Of a DNA stretch of 64,000 bases, positions 53,758 through 61,738 are shown piece by piece; positions within the stretch are counted from its first letter, which is position 1; every line of letters starts with the position of its first letter. Both the position numbers and the translations under genes were made by a program. This stretch comes from an uncultured bacterium (lineage in GTDB: Bacteria > Patescibacteriota > Saccharimonadia > Saccharimonadales > Saccharimonadaceae), in NCBI GenBank assembly GCA_902761145.1, contig CACWJA010000002.1, positions 253,499 to 317,498 of the forward strand, written 5' to 3'. The notes below the pieces were generated by a model, which was not told the DNA's origin, did no database searches, and saw only the letters and a list, made by a program, of their open reading frames with translations.

Positions 53758-54522
53758 TTAAAAAGTATTATCTATGACCTCGCATCCCATTCTGTAGCAA
53801 TTATTATCATCGTGATAATAATAATCGAAACTATCAGAAACTGAAGGGATTATAATCGTAGCATCTTGTGGAATATTGTATTTCTTTGCGACTTCTTGCA
53901 CAGACAATTCTGTGTTATTCTTTATGTCATAATAATATACGTCAAAACCGCTACTACCAGTAGCACGATACGAATTCATAACGTAGCTGATAACAAGATA
54001 TAAGATATCATCACGTACAACAGAGTCGTAGTCAGTCGTTATACTAAATGGGCCCTTATTAAAGGTTTGTTCATCTTCTAAGTATTTAGAGTATTGATCA
54101 ATGATTTTATTATTTATTGATTGTGCCGCCTCTGAAGTGATAATGATTTTTGGCAAAACGATTTTATTAACCAATACTTCTGGTTCGCCTTCTAGCCTCT
54201 CAATATCTGCCGGCCAAGCAATAGACTTTTCTTTGTCCATGGCAGTTTCAACCAATGCTCTCGTGGACTGGCCTATATCGGCAAATTCATCTTCTGGCGC
54301 ACTAACTGTAGTAGCCATATTGCTATTATTCATCTGAGTTTTCAAATCGGAAATCTGGCTTTCCTTTTGCGTACTTTGCATCATACCATAAACACCAAAC
54401 CCAATACCACAAACGGCTACAACGCACGCAATCGCAGTAGCGATTTTTAAGCCATTTCCACTTTTTTGCTTGTTGTCTACTGCTGGCGTCATTGGCACTC
54501 CAGTATTAGTATTTTGTTCCAT
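53758..54522 (-). CDS. Membrane-anchored hypothetical protein B
   Basis: 254 residues; AAAGGAAA precedes the ATG. The cytoplasmic N-terminus and membrane helix end in VVAVCGIGFGVYGMM, identical to the protein at 46663-47640. After a short coiled coil (STQKESQISDLKTQMNNS) the outer domain differs completely and resembles RsiV/DUF3298-type mixed alpha/beta sequences (VVRDDILYLVISYVMNSYRA, FDVYYYDIKNNTELSVQEV). Family uncertain. Two late cysteines could form a disulfide. Confidence 0.6.
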   Translation of the reverse strand: MEQNTNTGVPMTPAVDNKQKSGNGLKIATAIACVVAVCGIGFGVYGMMQSTQKESQISDLKTQMNNSNMATTVSAPEDEFADIGQSTRALVETAMDKEKSIAWPADIERLEGEPEVLVNKIVLPKIIITSEAAQSINNKIIDQYSKYLEDEQTFNKGPFSITTDYDSVVRDDILYLVISYVMNSYRATGSSGFDVYYYDIKNNTELSVQEVAKKYNIPQDATIIIPSVSDSFDYYYHDDNNCYRMGCEVIDNTF

Positions 54523-54535
54523 TGAGTTTCCTTTC

Positions 54536-54661
54536 TTAAATACTTATGTTTCTATTATAGCATGGTTTAATTTTTTCGAGCAGCTTCTGCGACTCGTTTT
54601 GACTACCATACAGATAAACAAAACGATTCGCAGAAATTCTCGCAAAGAAGAAATACCGCAT
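54536..54661 (-). CDS. Doubtful 41-aa ORF behind a strong promoter
   Basis: MRYFFFARISANRFVYLYGS opens a frame of 41 codons that ends just before the next gene. AAGGTG abuts the ATG, too close for a good ribosome-binding site. A 17-bp imperfect inverted repeat (54585-54601 with 54619-54635) lies inside. The perfect promoter at 54702-54730 shows that something here is transcribed, perhaps only the leader of protein B. Confidence 0.25.
   Translation of the reverse strand: MRYFFFARISANRFVYLYGSQNESQKLLEKIKPCYNRNISI
54585..54635. repeat. Imperfect 17-bp inverted repeat
   Basis: TTCTGCGACTCGTTTTG pairs with CAAAACGATTCGCAGAA with one mismatch and a 17-nt loop. No T tract follows on either strand. 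Confidence 0.7.
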
Positions 54662-54701
54662 CACCTTAAGGCTCTACAAGTCATGGCTAACTTAGCTTTT
54701 T

Positions 54702-54730
54702 ATTATACCATATGTACTTATTTTTGTCAA
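54702..54730 (-). promoter_or_regulatory. Consensus promoter upstream of protein B
   Basis: Minus strand TTGACA (54725-54730), 17-nt spacer ending in TGG, TATAAT (54702-54707). Perfect in both boxes with an extended -10. Confidence 0.8.
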
Positions 54731-54800
54731 GCTTTTGTGCTAGTTTACTCGTTTCCTTGTAAGGAGGTAGATAGATTATACTGACGTTCTGGTATCGTGT

Positions 54801-55883
54801 TCATCTAATATCTTCAAATATTGGAGTATTGATGATTATGCTTTTGTCGTCAAGATCTATAGTTGCTTCGGCATTATACGGGAGAATACATCTTGGGACA
54901 GAATGTCCAAAATTTACATTGTACAAAACTGGAGTGTCTAGGTCTGCGAATATCTTTTTGTAGACTTGCTTGTATTCTTCGTAATATTCTTCATCTATAG
55001 GCTTTCCCACAATTATTCCTTTGACGCTTTCTAAAATTTTATTATTTTTGAAGAAACTTAATACTGTCTCTAGTTTCTCTGGACACATTTTTTCTTCGGA
55101 GGTTTCAATAAATAATATTTTTTCTTTCCATTTGTCTAGATTTGGCAAAATATGGTATTTGGCGTATATTTTCTTTTCATCACCGTATCTATCGCCCGTA
55201 TATGCGCTATATAGGCTTTCTAAGCATCCGCCATACAGCTTCCCCGTTACTTTTCCTTTTCCGTTCAACACTTCAAAGCCGTGTTGTTCGTTCTGAGATT
55301 TTCTTGGTTTTCCAATTTCTTCTGGGCCATAGCTCTCTCTGTCATAGTACCATATTGGGCTTGATGTTATCTCAAAGCTAGGTTCGTTCTTGAAGAATTT
55401 CTCAAAGTATTGTTTCGTATAAGGTAGCATTTCTTTGTCTAACTCTGCGAGATCAGTTAATAGACAAGGGCCGTAAAAAGTTGATAGTCCTAGCTTGCTT
55501 AACATCAAGTGGTTATTTGTTGTGTCGGAAAAACCTGTGAATATTTTGGGGTGTGTTTTAGCCGCATTAATAAATTCCTTGTCCTCCATTAGGTATGGAA
55601 TTGTTTTATACGTATCATCGCCGCCGACAGCACAAATAATTCCTTTTATACTTGTATCCATGAAGGCTTGTTTTAGATCACTTGCTCTTGCTTCTGGATG
55701 ATTTTGGAGATAATCCATGTCTTTTAACGCATTGGGCATTATAACTGGTATTAATCCAAATTCTTCCAATCTTTTAATAGCAATATCTAGTTCATGTTTA
55801 CAAAAGGGCATTCCTAATAGCCCCCTAGACAAGCTTACTATTGCAACTTTGTCTCCTTTATTTAGTTTTTGCGATTTTATCAT
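54801..55883 (-). CDS. S66-family LD-carboxypeptidase / MccF-like hydrolase
   Basis: 360 residues from ATG 55883 (AGGAG 8 nt upstream); the longer frame is unlikely. GDKVAIVSLSRGL starts the fold, AVGGDDTYKTIPYL and FTGFSDTTNNHLML carry the nucleophilic Ser, and GGCLESLYSAYTG and NFGHSVPRCILPYN carry the Glu and His. S66 enzymes cleave tetrapeptides in wall recycling or inactivate microcin C-like compounds. The sequence is AT-rich and Firmicutes-like, so acquisition from a Gram-positive donor is possible (inference). Confidence 0.85.
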   Translation of the reverse strand: MIKSQKLNKGDKVAIVSLSRGLLGMPFCKHELDIAIKRLEEFGLIPVIMPNALKDMDYLQNHPEARASDLKQAFMDTSIKGIICAVGGDDTYKTIPYLMEDKEFINAAKTHPKIFTGFSDTTNNHLMLSKLGLSTFYGPCLLTDLAELDKEMLPYTKQYFEKFFKNEPSFEITSSPIWYYDRESYGPEEIGKPRKSQNEQHGFEVLNGKGKVTGKLYGGCLESLYSAYTGDRYGDEKKIYAKYHILPNLDKWKEKILFIETSEEKMCPEKLETVLSFFKNNKILESVKGIIVGKPIDEEYYEEYKQVYKKIFADLDTPVLYNVNFGHSVPRCILPYNAEATIDLDDKSIIINTPIFEDIR

Positions 55884-55981
55884 ATCGTTGGCTCCTATTC
55901 GCATTATAACACATAGCGTCGCCTCGTCTAGGACCTCGGGACCGTCACAACTACCTTTACGAATAATAGGTTGGCGACTGA

Positions 55982-57643
55982 CTAGGAGTTTCTATTTGTT
56001 TTGGCAGCTTTGACAAAATCCAGGAATAGCGGGTGAGGATTTAGCGGCCTAGACTTAAGTTCTGGGTGAGCTTGCGTAGCTATAAAGAACTGACATTTGG
56101 GGGCTTCTACAAATTCCACGAGTTTCCCATTGGGGGAAAGCCCAGATATGATTATTCCGCCAGCCTGAATAGCATCTAGGAATTTTTGGTTGACTTCATA
56201 GCGGTGGCGGTGCCTCTCTGTTATTTCCACGCTCCCGTCCTCTAGTAGCTCTGTCCCGTAGATATATTCGCCAGTATTAGCCGCTTTTTGGTAGATTTTT
56301 GCAGCTCTGGATTTTGGCTTTAGTACTGCCTTGCAGTCTCCTAGGCGCATGGTTCCCCCTGTTGATTCTTTCCCTTTTTGACCCTCCATTATATAGATAA
56401 CATTATTGCCGTCTTTTTCGCATGCCCCGAATTCTTCGGAATTTGCGGTTTTTATGCCGCCGTTTCTTGCCGCTGCAATACATGCCGCTTGCATACCTAA
56501 ACACAGCCCGAGGTAAGGTATATCGTACTTCAAGGCGTATTCGGCGGCTTTGATTTTACCTTCTACGCCCCTTGCTCCGAATCCTCCTGGCACTACTATT
56601 CCGTCTAGTCCTTTTAAGAGACTGGCGTTATTCTCAACTTCTTCCGCATTTACCCATGTTAGAGCTAGATTTACTTTATTCCACGCTGCCGCGGCTTTTA
56701 AAGCTTCCGTTACGCATATATACGTATCATCGTTGCCTACGTATTTGGCTACTAGCCCAATTTTTACTGTTTTTGCATATTTTTGGGACCTTCTGCGAGA
56801 AAATTCTTTCCAACGGCTCATGTCTGGCTCTGTATTGTTATCCACGAAGTCGTCCAATATCGCTAATACTCCTGACCTCAGTACGTTAAACGGGACATCG
56901 TATACACTGTCTATGTCCGGCAGATTCACTACTGCGTCTGGCGAAATTCCGGAGAATGCTGCAATTTTTTTGCATATTTCTCGCCCACATGGATTTTCTG
57001 TTCTTACGCATACTATATCTGGGATAATTCCAAATCCTCTCAAATCTTTGAGAGCGTTTTGCGCTGGCTTTGTTTTGAGCTCATTGGACGTATGTATAAA
57101 AGGGACGTATACTACGCTTACATATAAGCAGTTTCTGCGGCCAACTTTATTTGCAAACAAGCGAATAGCTTCTACGAATGGCAATCCTTCATAATCCCCT
57201 ATCGTGCCACCTATTTCCACGATGTGAATATCTGAGTTTGCGGATGCTTTTTCAATCTTTTCGCATACTAGCCCAGTGAAGTGCGGCACTAGCTGCACCG
57301 TCTTCCCATGGAAACCGCCTGCGCGTTCCCGCTCAATCAGTTCCTTATAGATAGATCCAGATAGTGTAATTGAATATTTTGATGTTTCGAAGTCTAGAAA
57401 TCTTTCATAATGTCCTAGGTCAAGATCTGTTTCTACGCCGTCGTGAGTTACGAAACACTCTCCGTGCTCTACAGGGTTCAAGAGGCCTGCATCCACATTG
57501 AGATAGGGGTCACATTTTTGCATGGTTACATGATAACCTTTGGCTTTAAGTATTGCCCCGATTGACGCCGCCGTGATACCTTTACCGACACCCGACAGCA
57601 CTCCACCCGTTACAAAGATGTATTTGCATTTTTTGTTATGCAT
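55982..57643 (-). CDS. pyrG: CTP synthase
   Basis: Converts UTP to CTP with glutamine. The synthetase domain begins VTGGVLSGVGKGITAASIGA; DPYLNVD, HGECFVTHDGVETDLDLGHY and EIGGTIGDYE follow. The glutaminase domain has GGFGARGVEGK, LGLCLGMQ with the catalytic Cys near 380, and AQAHPELKSRP. The length of 553 is normal. AAGGAGG precedes the ATG at 57643. Confidence 0.96.
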   Translation of the reverse strand: MHNKKCKYIFVTGGVLSGVGKGITAASIGAILKAKGYHVTMQKCDPYLNVDAGLLNPVEHGECFVTHDGVETDLDLGHYERFLDFETSKYSITLSGSIYKELIERERAGGFHGKTVQLVPHFTGLVCEKIEKASANSDIHIVEIGGTIGDYEGLPFVEAIRLFANKVGRRNCLYVSVVYVPFIHTSNELKTKPAQNALKDLRGFGIIPDIVCVRTENPCGREICKKIAAFSGISPDAVVNLPDIDSVYDVPFNVLRSGVLAILDDFVDNNTEPDMSRWKEFSRRRSQKYAKTVKIGLVAKYVGNDDTYICVTEALKAAAAWNKVNLALTWVNAEEVENNASLLKGLDGIVVPGGFGARGVEGKIKAAEYALKYDIPYLGLCLGMQAACIAAARNGGIKTANSEEFGACEKDGNNVIYIMEGQKGKESTGGTMRLGDCKAVLKPKSRAAKIYQKAANTGEYIYGTELLEDGSVEITERHRHRYEVNQKFLDAIQAGGIIISGLSPNGKLVEFVEAPKCQFFIATQAHPELKSRPLNPHPLFLDFVKAAKTNRNS

Positions 57644-57743
57644 CGTCAGAACCTCCTTTTCTCATATCGAGTATAACATTGTTTGGTCTCAGCGTAAATA
57701 TTAGAGCGCCGCAAAACTTAAATAATTATGCTATAATGGGCCT

Positions 57744-57977
57744 ATGGATTTTACGTTTAACATAGGCTGGATGTTTGGCGGCCTAGTCATAACATTGGCG
57801 GGTGGGCTGATCGTTATGTTTTATCGGCAAATTGCAGACAATATGGCGAGTGGTGTATCGTCTTATGACAGGGTTAAGTTATTTGGCATTATCACGATAA
57901 TTATAGGCCTACTAATCACAGCCAATCTGCATATCTTAGTGCTGACTCTTATCAGCAATCTGCTTTTCAACAAATAG
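57744..57977 (+). CDS. Two-helix small membrane protein
   Basis: 77 residues: helix 1 IGWMFGGLVITLAGGLIVMF, a short loop with RQIADNMASGVSSYDRVK, helix 2 IITIIIGLLITANLHILVL. Family not recognised. TATAAT (57732-57737) lies exactly 6 nt before the ATG, the leaderless pattern that marks core genes here. It meets the deacetylase gene tail-to-tail with no gap. Confidence 0.65.
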   Translation: MDFTFNIGWMFGGLVITLAGGLIVMFYRQIADNMASGVSSYDRVKLFGIITIIIGLLITANLHILVLTLISNLLFNK

Positions 57978-58781
57978 TTAAGGTTTAAAGTTGTAATAAG
58001 TAGTGCCGTTTGATAGATTTATGCCGCGGATTTTGGCGAGTTCTGGTATAGTAACAAAGTCATAACCTTCTTTCCTGAGCTCGTCTATAATTACCGGTAC
58101 GGCATCTACAGTAGTATCATAGATATCATGCATCAATACGATGGCGCCATCATGGATTTGTTCTTTAGTGACTGCCAGAATGTCGTCGACATTTTTACTT
58201 TTCCAGTCTAGTGGATCTACAGACCAAAGTATCAGTGGGGTACCAATCTCTTCTCTTATACGATCATTGGTGTTGCCGTAGGGTGGGCGAGTGAGGGTAG
58301 GCTCATGACCAAGGATATCCTTGAATACTGCCTTAGACTCGGCAATATCGTCCTCGACTGCCGCAGACGATATTCGTATTAGGTTTTGATGGTACATGGT
58401 GTGGCTAGCTACTATATGGCCTTCTTTGTCTACGCGTTGTACTATATCTGGATTTTCACGAGCCATTTTGCCAAGCATAAAAAAAGTAGCCGGGGCGTCT
58501 TTTTCATACAAAACATCTAGTAGTCGTGGCGTAGTAGCGCTAGAAGGGCCGTCGTCAAAGGTAAGCGCTACTAGCTTTTTGCCAGTGATATCGCGCTTAA
58601 TACGTACATGATGTGCCATGGGGGCTACTATAATAGTGCCATATGGGGCCGCTACTTTTGAGATGGTAACGTCTAGTAAATCTAGGATGGCCAAGATACC
58701 GATTACCAGAACGGCTACTAGCTTAAGCCACGGGAAGCGTATATCTATACACCTAAAAAACGATCTGCCTCGTGTATTCAT
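57978..58781 (-). CDS. Polysaccharide deacetylase (NodB fold)
   Basis: 267 residues. A signal anchor (LVAVLVIGILAILDLL) is followed by the NodB domain with all five motifs: TFDDGP (D76, D77), SHTMYH with zinc ligands H127 and H131, RPPYGN, DPLDWK and LMHD. Probably deacetylates peptidoglycan or another surface polysaccharide outside the membrane. The start lies 29 nt inside trmH. Confidence 0.9.
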   Translation of the reverse strand: MNTRGRSFFRCIDIRFPWLKLVAVLVIGILAILDLLDVTISKVAAPYGTIIVAPMAHHVRIKRDITGKKLVALTFDDGPSSATTPRLLDVLYEKDAPATFFMLGKMARENPDIVQRVDKEGHIVASHTMYHQNLIRISSAAVEDDIAESKAVFKDILGHEPTLTRPPYGNTNDRIREEIGTPLILWSVDPLDWKSKNVDDILAVTKEQIHDGAIVLMHDIYDTTVDAVPVIIDELRKEGYDFVTIPELAKIRGINLSNGTTYYNFKP

Positions 58782-59274
58782 ACATAGCTATCCCGGCGGC
58801 TACGCCTACATTTACGGAGCGAGTAGAACCAAAGCTTTCGATATATCGCACATCCTGGGCCTTTGCTAGTAGTTCCGACGTAATGCCGTTATTTTCTGAG
58901 CCAAAAATAAGAGTAGTCTCTTGAACAAATTTTTTATCATGCAGAGGTAGGGCGCGTGGAGTGTTGTTCTCTATGGCGACTAATTCCTTACCTTTTTGAG
59001 CACTTAAAAAATCTTCTATGGTGGGGTGATGAATAATCTCTAGATATTTATCTGTACACATGGCACCGCGGCGGTTGTATTTTTTCTTACCGATGATATG
59101 AACTCTCTTTACATTAAAAGAGTTAGCAGAGCGCACAATGGTGCCAATATTAAAATCGTGTTCGACGTTTTCTATAGCTATTTCTAAGGGAGTACGCTTT
59201 TTATCCAATGCAGCAAAAACTTGTTCATTGGACAAACCTTTGTACTCATCCACTAAATTGCGCGTATCTTCCAT
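58753..59274 (-). CDS. SpoU/TrmH-family RNA 2'-O-methyltransferase
   Basis: 173 residues of a trefoil-knot (SPOUT) enzyme. ENVEHDFNIGTIVRSANSFN is motif 1, LIFGSENNGI motif 2 and SVNVGVAAGIAMYEY motif 3. tRNA or rRNA target cannot be told apart from sequence. TATAAT is exactly 6 nt before the ATG, so the mRNA is probably leaderless. Confidence 0.88.
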   Translation of the reverse strand: MEDTRNLVDEYKGLSNEQVFAALDKKRTPLEIAIENVEHDFNIGTIVRSANSFNVKRVHIIGKKKYNRRGAMCTDKYLEIIHHPTIEDFLSAQKGKELVAIENNTPRALPLHDKKFVQETTLIFGSENNGITSELLAKAQDVRYIESFGSTRSVNVGVAAGIAMYEYTRQIVF

Positions 59275-59291
59275 ATCTGTATTATAGCATG

Positions 59292-59318
59292 AAAAAGCCC
59301 CCGGGATTACCCGAGGGC
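59292..59318 (-). terminator. GC-rich terminator of the 236-aa orphan
   Basis: Minus strand GCCCTCGGG-TAAT-CCCGGGGGC followed by TTTTT, about 150 nt beyond the stop codon. Confidence 0.85.
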
Positions 59319-59471
59319 ATGAGCGTTAGGTTTTCATGTCACGGACCTTATACCGCGGAGAGTTTTCGTGTGGCAGGTCTCTCAACTGCCATTGAGCGGT
59401 TAGGCTTTATTTTGTTAGCCCGAGAGGGCAAACGAAGACCTTACTCCGCCGTTGAGCTTGGATTTTGGAGA

Positions 59472-60182
59472 TTACTCCTCGCAATATACGAGGAGTGCTC
59501 CCAGAGCGTTACGATACATCGTAACGTACGCCCTGAGGAGGGGTTGTTCAGCTTCTGGTACGTGCCGGAAGCTGAACTCGCGGCGGAGTTCCGCCTCTGC
59601 CGCTTTGGCCACCGCCTCGGCCTCCACATATGCAGAGGTGAGGCAGACCATCGCTGACTGCGGGTCCAACCACGCAGCCAGTGATTTACAACCGAAGCGG
59701 TCATATGACCACTCCAGTTGCAACTGGAGGTCGCGGAGGTTTCCGCTCTCCTTAAATGCTTGAGCGGCGGCGAATAAATCACCTTGCTCCGCCCAGTATT
59801 CGTAGGACTCGACGGTGCGGTGCCACCAGTCGTCTAGTATTATGACCTCCCCCTGATGGAGGAGGTACGCGTCACCTCCTTTTTTATAGTCACGATATTC
59901 GTGATAATAGAAGAAGGCGAGGGTCACCTTCACCTCCTTCTCGTCTCCGCAGAAGGAGAGCGAAAACTCCCCATCTGGGTCATAGTAGGTGAGGAAGAAT
60001 TCCTCGACTGACTCATCCCAGCCAAACTGGCTGGTTCTAGTCGACGAGGTTGCGGCCTGGAGTGTCTCGAAGTCGTGGACCTCATCCAGGAAGTCTAGGC
60101 CTCTTTTGAGGCCTGAAAGACTTTTACATGCCTCCGAAAGGGAGGTGAAGTTTTTTTGCATTTGTTCATAATAGGTAGCCAT
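59472..60182 (-). CDS. GC-rich hypothetical protein, 236 aa
   Basis: Not recognised. Soluble, acidic, rich in Ala, Glu, Leu and aromatic residues; helix-rich second half (FAAAQAFKESGNLRDLQLQL, AYVEAEAVAKAAEAELRREF). No signal peptide. AAAGGAGGTAG is a perfect ribosome-binding site. Base composition is clearly more GC-rich than its neighbours, suggesting recent acquisition or unusual codon choice. It has a long structured leader, its own promoter and a GC-rich terminator. Confidence 0.7.
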   Translation of the reverse strand: MATYYEQMQKNFTSLSEACKSLSGLKRGLDFLDEVHDFETLQAATSSTRTSQFGWDESVEEFFLTYYDPDGEFSLSFCGDEKEVKVTLAFFYYHEYRDYKKGGDAYLLHQGEVIILDDWWHRTVESYEYWAEQGDLFAAAQAFKESGNLRDLQLQLEWSYDRFGCKSLAAWLDPQSAMVCLTSAYVEAEAVAKAAEAELRREFSFRHVPEAEQPLLRAYVTMYRNALGALLVYCEE

Positions 60183-60591
60183 AGCTACCTCCTTTCTGCC
60201 GGAGTAACCGGCTAAAAATATTTTTTTGTAAATATATTAGCCGGCTTTGCGCAGGCTTATATTGTCTACTACAATTTTGAATAGACAAAATGAGCCTGTG
60301 CATAAGCAGAAAGTTACGCAGTAGTTCCAAAATCCAATTTGTAAATGTTCTGCCCTTGCTAGCCTTTCGGCCTCACGAGCAGAGCTGGAGGGTCAAATAC
60401 TCCGGCTCAGCCCGTGCATAACAAGCTGAGTATTATCCCACCCTGAAGTGTGCCCACCCAGAGTTATCAGGATTTAATATAATGCATAATTACTTAAGGT
60501 TCTTTAATATCGGTATAGGAAGAAGTATGATATCTACTTCCCTGCTCACCCACCATGATATTAATTCTTACGCAATCTCCTGAAATGTTTT
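60183..60591 (-). ncRNA. Long structured leader RNA of the 236-aa orphan
   Basis: About 400 nt between a good promoter and the ATG. On the minus strand, helices include TTAATATC/GATATTAA enclosing GGAAGTA/TACTTC, and ATAATACTC/GAGTATT. Further ones are a GGCC-GAAA-GGCT tetraloop hairpin inside TCTGC/GCAGA, GCACAGGCTCATTTTGTCTA paired with the block TAGACAATATAAGCCTGCGC, and AGCCGG/CCGGCT just before the Shine-Dalgarno. No protein frame longer than about 20 codons is seen. Confidence 0.5.
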
Positions 60592-60597
60592 ACAACA

Positions 60598-60626
60598 TTT
60601 ATACCAAAATACTTACGTTTTGTCAA
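60598..60626 (-). promoter_or_regulatory. Promoter of the structured leader
   Basis: Minus strand TTGACA (60621-60626), 17-nt spacer, TATAAA (60598-60603). It overlaps the divergent TrmB-gene promoter (TTACGT 60613-60618, TATAAT 60636-60641). Confidence 0.75.
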
Positions 60627-60673
60627 TTCATATAGTATAATATTGTTGTTTTACAGGGGTAGAGTATAGTGAA

Positions 60674-60698
60674 ATTTGTCAAAGTGAGGTTGACAAAT
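60674..60698. promoter_or_regulatory. Operator-like palindrome upstream of the TrmB-type gene
   Basis: Perfect 9-bp inverted repeat ATTTGTCAA - 7 nt - TTGACAAAT, between the promoter and the ATG at 60719. Likely autoregulatory site of the regulator (inference). Confidence 0.6.
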
Positions 60699-60718
60699 AA
60701 ACATAAGCGTGAAAAAAT

Positions 60719-61354
60719 ATGAGTATGGATACAGAAATACTAATACAGGCTGGACTATCGGAGGTCCAGGCTAAGATATATTTATACCTAGTGATGCATG
60801 GTCAGAGCACACCCACAGAGATAGCTAGTAAGATAAATGAAAACCGCACCACCGTATACGCCGCAGCGGAAAAACTCGAAAAATTAGGTATTATCTCTCA
60901 GAGGAATCTCGAAGGTAACCTGCCAGCCTTGGTAAATTTTTACAATGAGCATCAACATGAGCCCGGCGCTACTACTTTTTATGGGAAGGAGGGCGTAAAA
61001 ATGATCTGGGACAAGGTAGTGGCCACCAAGGCTCCGTATTATTTTGTTAGGAGCCGCTATGACGAAATAGCCGACAAAGAGGCACTAGAGGAATTTAAAA
61101 GAGCCAGGGCTGAGGCCGGGATAGAATCAGAAGATATTACCCCCTCAGAGTTTACTAAGAATACAGATATAGAGATGAAAGATAGGTTTTTGCTTACTCG
61201 TACATTGTTGCCACCGCATGAGTATGATTCCCCGATAGAAATAGATATATTCGGAGACAATGTGGCATTTATCAATTACGAAAAAGATGGCATGTCTACC
61301 CTGATAATACGGGAGGCTACCAACCAAGGTGAACTAGCGCCCAAGGATAAGTAA
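60719..61354 (+). CDS. TrmB-type transcriptional regulator
   Basis: 211 residues. N-terminal TrmB winged helix (AGLSEVQAKIYLYLVMHG, TPTEIASKINENRTTVYAAA, LEKLGIISQRNLEGNLPAL). A C-terminal effector-like domain includes TFYGKEGVKMIWDKV and FGDNVAFINYEKDGMSTLII. TrmB-like regulators are common in archaea and Patescibacteria. No strong ribosome-binding site is seen. The palindrome at 60674-60698 suggests self-repression. Confidence 0.82.
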   Translation: MSMDTEILIQAGLSEVQAKIYLYLVMHGQSTPTEIASKINENRTTVYAAAEKLEKLGIISQRNLEGNLPALVNFYNEHQHEPGATTFYGKEGVKMIWDKVVATKAPYYFVRSRYDEIADKEALEEFKRARAEAGIESEDITPSEFTKNTDIEMKDRFLLTRTLLPPHEYDSPIEIDIFGDNVAFINYEKDGMSTLIIREATNQGELAPKDK

Positions 61355-61396
61355 TACGGTTCTACTGTGGTATAATTAGCTTAGCTAGGAGGTAAG

Positions 61397-61738
61397 ATGA
61401 AATTAGATAAATACCAAGAACGAGCGGCAGAGTTTGATCTTTTTGAGAGTTCGGTGGACTTGAAGTCTCCAGGTTTTTTGGAGAAGGTACTCGGTATAGC
61501 GGGAGAAGCAGGTGAAGTCGCAGATAAAGTTAAGAAGATTATTCGCGATAAAGGCGGATACGCTTCCGATGATGACAAGGCAGCTATAGCTAAAGAGCTT
61601 GGCGACGTGCTGTGGTACGTGGCAAATGTGGCACGGTATCTGGGTGTGCCTTTATCAAAGATAGCCGATGGCAATATAGACAAACTGGCTAGCCGTAAAA
61701 AAAGAAATAAACTACATGGTGAAGGAGATAATAGATGA
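61397..61738 (+). CDS. MazG-like nucleotide pyrophosphohydrolase
   Basis: 113 residues. GIAGEAGEVADKVKKIIRD and KELGDVLWYVANVARYLG give the EExxE/ExxD metal-binding helices of the MazG superfamily. Likely removes pyrophosphate from non-canonical NTPs. TAGGAGG precedes the ATG. The stop overlaps the next gene by 4 nt (ATGA). Confidence 0.88.
   Translation: MKLDKYQERAAEFDLFESSVDLKSPGFLEKVLGIAGEAGEVADKVKKIIRDKGGYASDDDKAAIAKELGDVLWYVANVARYLGVPLSKIADGNIDKLASRKKRNKLHGEGDNR

Noticed and set aside
59208..59657. 149-codon plus-strand frame opposite the 236-aa orphan
   Set aside because: It has no ribosome-binding site, its protein is of random composition, and it crosses the trmH start and a terminator; the minus-strand gene explains the open frame.
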